64,000 bases of DNA from Gordius sp. MW1 (taxonomy: Eukaryota > Nematomorpha > Gordioida > Gordea > Gordiidae), in contig OZ038531.1 of assembly GCA_964036665.1 (NCBI GenBank), positions 992,001 through 1,056,000 on the forward strand. The letters are read 5' to 3'. Below are positions 54,829-64,000 of the stretch, piece after piece. The translations under genes and the position numbers were made by a program. Under the pieces are notes generated by a model. It searched no databases. It was not told the origin of the DNA and saw nothing but the letters and a program-made list of their open reading frames with translations. Numbering within the stretch: the first letter of the stretch is position 1; each line of letters opens with the position of its first letter.

Positions 54829-55022
54829 TGTTGTATAAATGGCTGGGTTTCATTTGGTCGACCTTTGGTTTTAGTCAACTAAACATAAACAAACCAAAGG
54901 TATTTGGGTTGTATCTTAGTCGACCACTAGGCTTAGTCGAAATTTGAAAAACGTCCAGAGTCCACCGTTAGTCTTAGTAAAACCAAAGGTCGACGAAACA
55001 AAACCCAGCCTTTTTTACAACA
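54829..55022. mobile_element. GGTCGACC palindromic MITE (family F)
   Basis: Ends TGTTGTATAAATGGCTGGG and inverse AACCCAGCCTTTTTTACAACA, with GGTCGACCTTTGGTTTTA and AAAACCAAAGGTCGACG next inside. The most complete copy of this family here. Confidence 0.75.
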
Positions 55023-55685
55023 GGAGACCGAATTATTAACAAAAAATTGAAAAAAATGCATGAATAGGGGATGGGAAAATTAATAATACATAATTTAACT
55101 AAAATTTTATTATTTACTAGCTGTGCCCGGTCAAGCGTTGCTTTGGCTCAGTCCTTAAGTGGTTAAATAAGTATAACGTATAACCTATTAATAAGACTTA
55201 TCTAAAATAAGGTCATATGTAATAATTTATAATGTGAAAGGTCCTAATGCTAATGCAAATAAATATCCATAATATTTATTGAAGAGCGATATAAAATATT
55301 TATTAATACATCTACAATGCTAAGGCAATAATCTGGCCAAATTTGGTGGCAATCGGTTGAGAACTTTAAAAGTTATTAGCGCACAAAAAAACGGCAGGAT
55401 CCGTGGTATGAGGACATCTTCTCCAGTGAAAGGTCCAGTCAAAATCTAATAAAAAGGAGAGAAATGCTAAAAGAAATATAAAATTATAGAATTTAAAAGG
55501 TGATTATACGCGAATAAAATCAATGGGCTTTAATGGTAATTGCTAAAAGTTATGAGTGGATAAATAGAAATAATACTAACTTTAATTATTCATGCAGAAA
55601 AGTAGTGAGGCGTTATAAAGAGGGTTGTAGGTTCGGGTAAGAGATGCTTCGCAGCTTAACTTCTTCCTTAGAAAGGAAGAAATTG

Positions 55686-56060
55686 CTATAATGCTTGGGG
55701 ATAGACAATATAACCAGCCAGCAATGTTTTTAATGGCTCAGGCGGTTCTGCAAGGTGAGGCAGTTTAACTTTTCCGGCTGCGCAACACATTCCAGTCGTT
55801 TCTCCAGCAAATTTCAAGGCATTGCAATGAGGACACACAATAGACATAGTACCAATGAGAACATGGCGACGTAAACTTTCAATATTAGATGGGTAAGAAA
55901 ATGCTAGGCGGTTGCCTGCGGGTAATGGCTGAGCACGTGAAGGTGGCTGAGGCAGAGTTGCAGACTGTTGTAGTTCATTTTCAAGCTCAAGAGCACGCAA
56001 TCGGCGCACTCGATCCGTATTTCGTGTTTTACGTCCAATAGATGTTTTCTTGGGGCGCAT
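55686..56060 (-). pseudogene. Helitron Rep-helicase N-terminal fragment
   Basis: 124 codons from an ATG. The C-terminal half carries CPHC, a conserved ALKFAGE, MCC and a KVKLP then PEPLK motif typical of the region upstream of the Helitron nuclease domain. After LLAG the family's usual sequence is lost and the frame stops within 10 codons, so it is truncated. The first 40 residues are Arg-rich and may be nuclear-targeting or DNA-binding. Confidence 0.75.
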
Positions 56061-56149
56061 GAATCTAAAGTCGATATACTAAGAAAATGAAAAATACATA
56101 AATAAGTCGAATTTTTTTAAAGTAAAACTTGTTTTTATTAGATAAAACT

Positions 56150-57240
56150 TTGTATGCTAAAAAATTATTAAAGTAAAAATGTAGTGTAATAATAGTATAA
56201 TGTTTCCCTATGTATTAAAAACATTCAATAGTATTTTAAAAAGATAAGTTTAAAGTTTGAAGTTTTAATCAAATATGGTTAAAAAGATATAACAAATTTA
56301 AATGTGGGGTAAAAAATACCATAGAAATGCTCTTAGTTTGAAAAAATATTTCTAATATAAAATTGTTAAGTTTCAGCAGTGATTTCAGTTGTTTCTAATG
56401 CATGATGTGTTGTGTTCTTGGGTTTAGACTTTTCAAAAATATAAGGCAACATATGGAGAAATTATTTGTAATATCTTGAAGTGGGCTGTTTTTATTAAAT
56501 GAAACTTTGTATGCTAAAAAATTATTAAAGCAAAAATGTAATGTAATAAAATTGAGGTTACTTAAACAGCAGTGATTTCAGTTGTTTCTAATGCATGATG
56601 TGTTGTGTTCTTGGGTTTAGACTTTTTAGACTTTTCAGAAATATAAGGCAACCTATGGAGAAATTATTTGTAATATCTTGAAGTGGGCTGTTTTTATTAA
56701 ATGAAACTTTGTATCCTAAAAAATTATTAAAGTAAAAATGTAGTGTAATAAAATTGAGGTTACTTAAACAGCAGTGATTTCAGTTGTTTCTAATGCATGA
56801 TGTGTTGTGTTCTTGGGTTTAGACTTTTCAGATATATAAGGCAACATATGGAGAAATTATTTGTAATATCTTAAAGTGGGCTTAAAAAATTATTAAAGCA
56901 AAAATGTAGTGTAATAAAATTGAGGTTACTTAAACAGCAGTGATTTCAGTTTTTCTAATGCATGATGTGTTGTGTTCTTGGGTTTAGACTTTTTAGACCT
57001 TTCAGAAGTATAAGGCAACATATGGAGAAATTATTTGTAATATCTTGAAGTGGGCTTAAAAAATTATTAAATCAAAAATGTAGTGTAAATTGAGGTTACT
57101 TAAACAGCAGTGATTTCAGTTGTTTCTAATGCATGATGTGTTGTGTTCTTGGGTTTAGACTTTTCAGAAATATAAGCCAACATATGGAGAAATTATTTGT
57201 AATATCTTGAAGTGGGCTGTTTTTATTAAATGAAACTTTG
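56150..57240. repeat. Five-unit minisatellite inside the Helitron
   Basis: CATGATGTGTTGTGTTCTTG recurs at about 56401, 56594, 56796, 56961 and 57132, spacings 193, 202, 165 and 171 bases. Each unit also has GGAGAAATTATTTGTAATAT and GCAGTGATTTCAGTTG. The short spacings lack a TTTTTATTAAATGAAACTTTG segment present in the long ones. Confidence 0.9.
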
Positions 57241-57811
57241 TACTCTAGATGCGCGCTTTGATTATTATAACAATATTTTCACGTCAAACGTTTAGATACG
57301 TAAACCTTTAACAGAGCACGCGTCTTTTTTATATTATAAAATTTTTGATGTTTTACGGTTTTTAATTATTTAGTTGTAACAGATATATATATAATGTAAA
57401 AAATAACCCAAAGGTGAATAAAAATAGTGAAATATGTGACAAAAGATTAGTAGAAAAACATTTAAAACTATGAGCACAACTCTAACATAAAATAATAATC
57501 GAAATAAGCGTTGTAGCTGACGTCCGCTGGCGGTAACCAAATTAAAAAACATGGTTCCCGCTGTCGCAGGTTGATAAAAAGTATCTATAAACCATCTACA
57601 ATGCTAAGGAAATAATCTGGCCAAATTTGGTGGCAATCGGTTGAGAACTCTAAAAGTTATTAGCGTACAAAAAAACGGGACTTAGATTTTTATATATATA
57701 GATGAAACATGCAAATAATGCTTAGTTTTAAATTACCTTATAATTAATTATTCAAAATAATAATATGTTTATCATTTTATAAGATGTTTTTTAGTATATG
57801 TAAAATACACT

Positions 57812-57958
57812 AGTGGCCCGTCAACTTGCCGAAAACCATCTCGGCGAATTTAATGTCCCCTAATTCAAAAATGTCTTCCAGCAAAATTTATTCAACCAAT
57901 CACAAAATGTCCCAGGGTGAATTCGGCGAGATTGTTTTCGGCGAGTTGATAGGGCACC
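57812..57958. mobile_element. Palindromic MITE-like element
   Basis: GGCCCGTCAACTTGCCGAAA and CCATCTCGGCGAATT at the left are the imperfect inverse of AATTCGGCGAGATTG and TTTTCGGCGAGTTGATAGGG at the right, over about 42 bases. No coding. Confidence 0.6.
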
Positions 57959-58035
57959 AAATACACTTTTACAGCGACAAATTATAACCCACCGACACCA
58001 CCAGCTGATAGACCAGCAGTGCCAGTGGGAATCAT

Positions 58036-60296
58036 GTTCAAAATAACGACAGTTCAAAATACTGACAGCCTAACAAATTAGACATTAAATCTTAAATCAA
58101 AATTAGCAAAAAATATATGAACATATGTCTAAAAAAATCTATGTATATAATACTATAAAGAATTATATATAAACAATTACTACATATTTAATATAACATT
58201 AAACACTAAATTATATAATTAATAAATACAAATTATTTGGTATAAGGTGGTATGTATATAATAAAATAAAATATATGTAATTATTTAAAAGCAATTCATA
58301 CATACTTAATATATTAAATACTAAATTATATAATTAACTGATATACGTTTGTTTGGTATAAGGTGGTGTATAAATAAGCAATATATAATAAATTTAAGTA
58401 TTATATAAAGGATATCATCCCAGTGCTATCCCATGTCTCTAGATTCTTTTTTAAAAGTTGATTAATGGAATATTTAGAACGTTAGTGATATAGTTACAGA
58501 GTATAATCTCAGCAAGTAAACATATAAGAAATTTGTTAAAGTTTTTTTGTACTTTAATAGAAAACATATTAAATTTTAAAAGGGCAATCTCTTTAGCCAT
58601 TAGATTAAATAGAAATTATTCATACAATTTATGATGCTATATAACTTAATTTAGATCCTATAAGATTGTAAAAGGATCATTGTTAAATATTATTAATTTC
58701 AATGTGCATGTGATTAGATAAGCTTTTGTATTAAGTTTTTGCTATTATTATAAGGCAAATTTATTTATACTAAATCACTAACTATTTCTATTTTATTTTT
58801 ATCTACCTCAACTAATGTTTACTTATTGATGTTCTTTTATATTGATATATAAGATGATTGATGGATGAAACTCTTACCCCAATTTTTACATTTAATGCTT
58901 ACCAAAGAGCTTAGCAAAAAAATGCCTTAAAATCATGTTGTTGTTTTAAAATGATCTAATTAGAAAATGTTATAGCAGGTTATGAAAATCTGGTAGCTAT
59001 CAATAACTTTTTTAGGAATGTGAAAAATTTTATATTTTACCAAACTTAATTTTAAGAAATATCAATAATATACTTATTGTCATATAGAAATTTAAGTTAG
59101 ACCCCCATTATAAAAATATTGTTTTGGAAAATATTACATGTATATTTCTGATAACATTTTAAGGAATTTGTTGAATTTATGGTTATAAAATTGTAAATAA
59201 TGAGTAATCTATCAATGAGTAAAAGATTGGTTATACTTTCATTCATTTAATCTATATATATCTAGCATAGGCTTTTATTTGATAAAATTAAGCTCTAACA
59301 ATTAGCAAATAACAATATTTTAGCTTTTTTTTATAATCTAATTTTATAGTTTTAAGAGTTTATACAAGTAAATATTATTAAAGCTTAGCAACTTAATACA
59401 CAAAAATTCTAAATTAATGAACTCATTATATTATGTTTATTAAGTTACTTAATTATAATTTTCATTTTAATCTATAATAAATTAAATTTGATACTCATTT
59501 TTACACAAAAATTATCATTTTTATAGTTGTATATGTTTATAGACATTACATTTAAATTTTTTCATATTTTTAAATATAACCTTATATGATGTATTTTTAT
59601 TTAAAGTGTCAACACTTCCTTAAGTTTGGACGATTCTATTATTTTTTGTTTTTACGTTTTTTTTAGCCAAATTTTCTAAATTTATAGTTTGTACCTTATT
59701 TAATATGTTCATCATAAGATTAAAAGTTATTTTTGTTATGAGCAAAATTAGTCATATTCAAAGAAACTTTACCTAAGAGTTATCTAAATATCTCCTGCAC
59801 TTTTAAGAATCTCAGTATTAATTTAAGGAATCATTGATTTAACCTATTTATATCTAGAATAGACTCTTATTTGATGTAATTAAGCTTTAACAATTAACAA
59901 ATGATAATATACTAGCTTTGTTGTATAATAAGGATTTGTAGAAAGAATTGATACACCCTCTCTAAAAAATCATAGAATGTTATAAATAAACTTACAAATT
60001 ATTTGGATAAGCTATATAATATATAAGAACTTAAGACATTTTACATTTGAAAAACATTTTACACTTGGAAAATTTAAAATGAACAAGAGTTTAGATATTT
60101 AGAGATTTTTACAAATGAACTTTTGTCAATTAAAACGATACGGGCTCGAAGCAGCAGTTGAAAATAAACGGTAAAATGAACGTTATAATGATTAGTTGAT
60201 TACTTAAGATATATGACATATCATATAAATTTCAGTTGCGAAATTGTCTATGAATTTTATTGGTTGTCCGCATTATGAACGGTCGTTATTTTGAAC
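58036..60296. mobile_element. Possible 2.3-kb terminal-inverted-repeat element
   Basis: GTTCAAAATAACGACAGTTC at 58036-58070 and its inverse at 60262-60296 agree at about 30 of 35 bases. Between them is very AT-rich, non-coding DNA with repeated TATAAGGTGGT motifs at the left. Similar TATCTAGAATAGACTCTTATT and TATCTAGCATAGGCTTTTATT stretches at about 59263 and 59850 hint at internal duplication. No transposase seen. Confidence 0.45.
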
Positions 60297-60648
60297 AGAA
60301 GCGGCCAGTGGAATGTAATATTTTTATTTTAACATTGATTAATAAATTTTAGAAATACTATTTTATCCCCAATATTTAAATGTTTAGTTTTAGAAGAATC
60401 GGATGGTTTTGTAAATTCTGACTCTGAGACAGGGTCTATACTGTCAAGAGAAAATGCTGAAGCTCGGCCTCAAATGAAAATACAGATACCGATTTTAAAA
60501 CTACAAATAATAACAGGGAAAGTGGTAAATTACAAAACTCATATTTAACATTTTTTAAGTAATTATAAATTTTAACTATATCAAAAAGTAATAAATTTAT
60601 TTAATATTAAGATAAAATTAATCGCTAGGCAATTTATGGGATTATACA
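60297..60648. other. AT-rich spacer
   Basis: AT-rich sequence between two elements; no gene. Confidence 0.45.
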
Positions 60649-61052
60649 CATGGGCGTACCCAGGTTTTGAATTAGGGGGGGGGGGGGGTAGATTAAATTT
60701 TTTTGCTTGACTATTCATAAATTTTACTGCGACCAAACAAAAAAAAAGAAACTTGTATTCAAAAATTTTCCTGCGACCAAAAAAAAACTTGACTATTCAA
60801 AAATTTTCCTGCGACCAAAAGAAAAATTAGGAATAGGAAATAAATGATGACTACACAAACACAATCGCAACTACTAACCTAATCTCAAATTTAAATTTAT
60901 GTGTAAATTTGCTAATAAGCATATGTATTAATTAGAGTTAAGTTCAAACATGGGGGGGGGGCAAAACTTATTTTTTTTCATTTTAAAGGGTTTTTGTATT
61001 AATTTTTTTTTAATTAGGAGGGGGGCCGCCCCCCCCCCTGGGTACGCCCATG
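60649..61052. mobile_element. Long hAT-like MITE (family A variant) with perfect target duplication
   Basis: Ends CATGGGCGTACCCAGG and CCTGGGTACGCCCATG, with G and C tracts inside. ATTATACA is exactly duplicated at 60641-60648 and 61053-61060. TATTCAAAAATTTTCCTGCG is repeated near the left. This copy shows what the MITE at 48505 looked like before the retrotransposon inserted. Confidence 0.85.
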
Positions 61053-61060
61053 ATTATACA

Positions 61061-62332
61061 TGATTTTGATATAAAATTCTAATTTGAGAAAATAAATAAA
61101 TTATAAAAATGTCAAAAATATTAATATTGGTAAATTTCTTACATAGCTACAAGCGACCTCAATATAGGTAAAATTGTAAATAAAATTATATATATTCATA
61201 CATTTGATTTTTTTTATTTTAAAACAGTTTTTTTTAATTTTCTAAGAAATTAATTGTAAAAATTACTGATATACGGCTAAATAAATTATTCAATAAGTAA
61301 ATTATCCAATCGTATTTTGAAAAATTGATATCTTAATCATATTTTAAAAAACCTTTTACAAATATTTTTAGATATTCTTTCAATGATGACAAGTAATTTT
61401 TCATGTATTTCGATAAGTGATTTCCCTATATAATATAGATATGCAACAATTTGGCATAATAAAAAAAAAAATTCAAAATATTTTTAAAATTTTGTTTTAT
61501 TCATGTAATAAATCATTTTTATTAGGTATATCTTCTACTTCAACAGGTACATGTAGTTAATCCACAAAATCAAATTGTACCCAGGATTCCCTTCTTACTA
61601 TAATATTCTGTATTTATAATTTATATTATCATTTCTAAAACAAATTTCACAACAATAAAAAACCAAAAAGATTTAAAACAAACGAATTTTACTTCTGAAT
61701 AAAGTATATAATCAACATCAAAATTCATCTGATTTAGAAAAGTTGTTTTTAAAAATGCTTCTAAAGTATTTTATAAAATGCAATGTTAATTATTGATGGA
61801 AATTAATATTATCAATTAGCATTTTTTAAAAAGATTAAAACTAACATAATTTTGTTAAATTCTTTAGAAAATTTATTTGAACGTATGAAAAAATAAATTT
61901 ATAAATTATAGAAACGTTAATAAGCCTCGAGGTTCTAAAAATTAAACTTTTAATTGTTATTCAGAATAAACACAAAATTGGAAAGTAATCATATGTAAAA
62001 TTTCATGAATATGCGTATACAAATTGTAGGCCTAACACCATATTTAAAGGGTAAAAATATAAATAAGTTTTGCAATAAAATTAAAAATCCTTTATTTACA
62101 ACTGAGACACTTATTCAACGCTTAAAAATATCTTTAAAAGGTTAATAACTCTGTTACTTTTTTCTAAACCATAACAGTACGAGTTTTAAGAGGTATAATA
62201 ATAATAATAATAAATGATAACAAAAATAAGTCCAAATATATTTATAAAAAAACTTGCACAAGGTCCATAGAAAAATTGCAAATTTTAAAAGTAAATATAA
62301 ATGTGTAATCTAAGATTAAACAGGTCTACAAA
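61061..62332. other. AT-rich DNA, nothing recognised
   Basis: About 1.3 kb, very AT-rich, with a short ATA microsatellite near 62198. No exon or repeat end recognised. Confidence 0.45.
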
Positions 62333-62725
62333 AAAACCATCCTGCAGTCGGACCTATAATTCTGATAGAGAATTTTGCGCTGAACAATTATCAGTTTTTA
62401 TTTTTTCCCCCCAAAACTTCCAGTTTTTTAAATAGACGAGGTTAAAGGTGTAAAACCATTTAAACTTTTTTTAGGCTATATTGCCACGGCATTTTTAATT
62501 TATGCTGAAAAATATTTATTTATTCCTGTAGATTAAAGTGCCATCTATAGGTTCATTATTTTGGTTTTTTGTTCCAACTCTATAAAAGGTCAAAAGGAGC
62601 ATTTTTTGCACCTTCAACCTCTTTTATCTAAAAAACTGGGAGTTTTGGGAAAAAAACTAAAAACAGATTATTATCCAGCGCAAAATTCTCTATCGGAATT
62701 ATTGGTGTGCGGGATGGAATTGCAA
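62333..62725. mobile_element. Palindromic MITE with inverted arms over 110 bp
   Basis: GATAGAGAATTTTGCGCTG (left) faces CAGCGCAAAATTCTCTATC (right); CCAGTTTTTTAAATAGACG faces the inverse in the right arm. Arms are about 110-120 bases around a core of about 130 bases. No clear target duplication. Confidence 0.65.
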
Positions 62726-62953
62726 AGTCAACATCTGTAAATCAGGTTGCATGAAATAAAAATGCTAGAGGCCTCAAATTAGCAGTGTCATTTTTATTGA
62801 TAAATTAAAGTAATTGCTGGCACAAATTATAAGGAAATGATTAAAAATGTATTATAATAGGTTACGTGAAATTAATTTTAGTGTCGGTCAAATTACAAGT
62901 GCAAGCAAAGCAATTAAAGATTAGGTAAAAGATATTTCATATTTAAAAAAATA

Positions 62954-63290
62954 TACGCCCTTCGGGCGTAACTGGGGGCTTCGCCCCCAGACCCCCTTGG
63001 GGGCTTCGCCCCCAGACCCCCTTGGGGGCTTCGCCCCCAAACCCCCTTGGGGGCTTCGCCCCCAAACCCCCTGCTGGGAGCTCCGCCCCCAATCCCCCGT
63101 TGCTACGCCCCAAACCCCCATCTCCTGAGGGCTCCGCCCCCAGACCCCCGGAGAAGGGGGAGAAGGGAAGGGGGGGGGTGGAGGGAAGAGGGGACGACTC
63201 ATCTATTCTACGTATAAATGTAGCATATTTGCTATGCAATTTATGGGCGAGAAAGGTGTGAAGGGGCGAGAATGCCTATAGGGGGTAGGA
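62954..63290 (-). mobile_element. Family D element end, copy 3, with amplified hairpin
   Basis: Minus orientation. GCTATGCAATTTATGGGCGAG (in two parts, 63226-63246) and AATGCCTATAGGGGG match the right part of family D copies 1 and 2. It ends at 62954 in the hairpin TACGCCC-GAA-GGGCGTA (minus strand), followed by a T-run. Between is a tandem array of hairpins at 62974-63150. The left portion of family D is absent. Confidence 0.65.
62974..63150. repeat. Tandem hairpin array, 25-bp units
   Basis: GGGGGCTTCGCCCCC starts at 62974, 62999, 63024 and 63049, an exact 25-base period, separated by CAGACCCCCTT or AAACCCCCTT. Three further diverged units follow (GGGAGCTCCGCCCCC, TTGCTACGCCCC, GGGCTCCGCCCCCAG). 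The minus strand of each unit is GGGGGCGAAGCCCCC. Open frames here are repeat-derived. Confidence 0.93.
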
Positions 63291-64000
63291 TAATTGCTAG
63301 GGTTTCCCCCTTGGCTACTCCCATGCTAGTTACACAACATAAAAATCTACTTTTTCGTAAGAAAAAAATAAAATTCATATAAATTTAAAACCTCAATTTT
63401 ACTCGCCGTTTTATAACGTATGTTTTGCATGTGATAAAAATTTGAAGAAGAAAAAAATAGTATTTTTTTAATTTGGCAGAAGCTGGCCATGTAACAAGGG
63501 ATTGTTTTGTAAAATGAAATGTGAACATTAAAATAATCAAATATACTTAAAAATTCTATTATTAATTCAAAAAGAATGTTTCCAGTTATAACAACAATTA
63601 TCCTCGTCTAGGTTAGGCTTTCTTTAGTGTATTACTAATTTTATATTAATTTATTTGCTAAAATATAAAAGGCAAGGAGGGGGTTATAAAAATAACCAGG
63701 CCAATTGATGAACCTTAAATTAAATTCTGGCTACTACTATTAATATAAAACTATTGGTATTCTCTTCCATATATAAATCTTTTCAATATCCATGTAAATA
63801 TGATGACGTATTATGCATGTTTAATGTTATTACTACATACTAAACTCGGCATAAATATCATCTCCTCCACTCCCGCCCCCTAGCGGTGGGCGGATAAGAG
63901 AGGAAGATAGGGGTAGGGGTTTAAGATTGGCATAGCGCCATTTAAAAAAAAATCAATATAAAATGACGAAGGAATAATTTCCCCCCTTCCCCTTTTAATT
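63291..64000. other. AT-rich DNA with a MITE-end fragment
   Basis: CCCCCTTGGCTACTCCCATG at about 63306-63325 is an isolated family A terminus. The rest is AT-rich with no gene recognised up to the window edge. Confidence 0.4.

Larger units (their letters stand above)
55127..57702 (-). mobile_element. Helitron with N-terminal Rep-helicase remnant and minisatellite
   Basis: On the minus strand it begins TCTATATATATAAAAATC at 57702 and ends ACCGGGCACAGCTAGT at 55127; the outside bases are A and T. A 124-codon frame at 56060-55686 has SIVCPHCNALKFAGET, GMCCAAGKVKLP and LAEPPEPLKTLLAG, the N-terminal zinc-finger-like part of Helitron Rep-helicase proteins; the HUH nuclease and helicase domains are gone. 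About 95 bases of the 5' terminal region (GCTAAGGAAATAATCTGGCC and on, plus strand near 57605) recur at 55308-55405 close to the 3' end, so two Helitrons may be fused. Five minisatellite units occupy 56380-57240. Confidence 0.78.

Noticed and set aside
62921-63261. Gly/Pro-rich open frames of 79-98 codons at 62.9-63.3 kb
   Set aside because: They arise from the 25-bp GGGGGCTTCGCCCCC array and C-rich repeat end; several frames stay open at once, a sign of repeat sequence.

Overview
The window is AT-rich nuclear DNA of an invertebrate animal: intron-bearing genes with GT-AG splice sites, animal-specific gene families and a dense load of eukaryotic transposons. I cannot name the species. The gene content (short-chain collagen C4-like collagen, sarcoglycan, BRAT1-like protein), a CsRn1-type Ty3/Gypsy retrotransposon, Helitrons and a degenerate CCCTAA-type array fit a non-vertebrate metazoan; the phylum is left open.

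Three host genes could be assembled exon by exon with all splice phases agreeing. (1) 14457-21491 (+), nine exons, 621 aa: a membrane-anchored collagen with a type II transmembrane segment, a furin-like basic site, about 265 residues of Gly-X-Y helix and a C-terminal short-chain collagen C4 (spongin-like) domain. (2) 27472-36228 (+), seven exons, 399 aa: a gamma/delta/zeta-type sarcoglycan with an unusually long cytoplasmic N-terminus. (3) 43738-37671 (-), twelve exons, 876 aa: a HEAT-repeat protein best explained as BRAT1, ending in Glu-Cys-Tyr and containing 37- and 41-nt introns. Genes 2 and 3 converge tail to tail, with about 1.4 kb between their stop codons. The collagen and the sarcoglycan both concern the cell surface and matrix attachment, but nothing shows they work together.

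The rest is transposons and AT-rich spacer. 0-9.4 kb: a short Helitron, a gag-like fossil, a LINE endonuclease relic, a broken Ty3/Gypsy fossil and a repeat element (family D) with internal minisatellites. 22-26.7 kb: two oppositely oriented Helitrons and a small LTR element. 45.5-47.3 kb: a second family D element. 48.5-53.2 kb: a whole-looking, very young CsRn1-type element inserted into a hAT-type MITE. 53.9-57.7 kb: a hAT-type element with a perfect 8-bp target duplication and a Helitron carrying a five-unit minisatellite. 57.8-63.3 kb: inverted-repeat elements, another MITE and a tandem hairpin array. Many small hAT-like MITEs (ends CATGGGCGTAGCCAGG) lie throughout, often in introns.

The least explained signal is family D: each of three copies ends in a hairpin whose stem sequence differs between copies while a C-GAA-G loop is kept, and one copy has multiplied this hairpin into a 25-bp tandem array.
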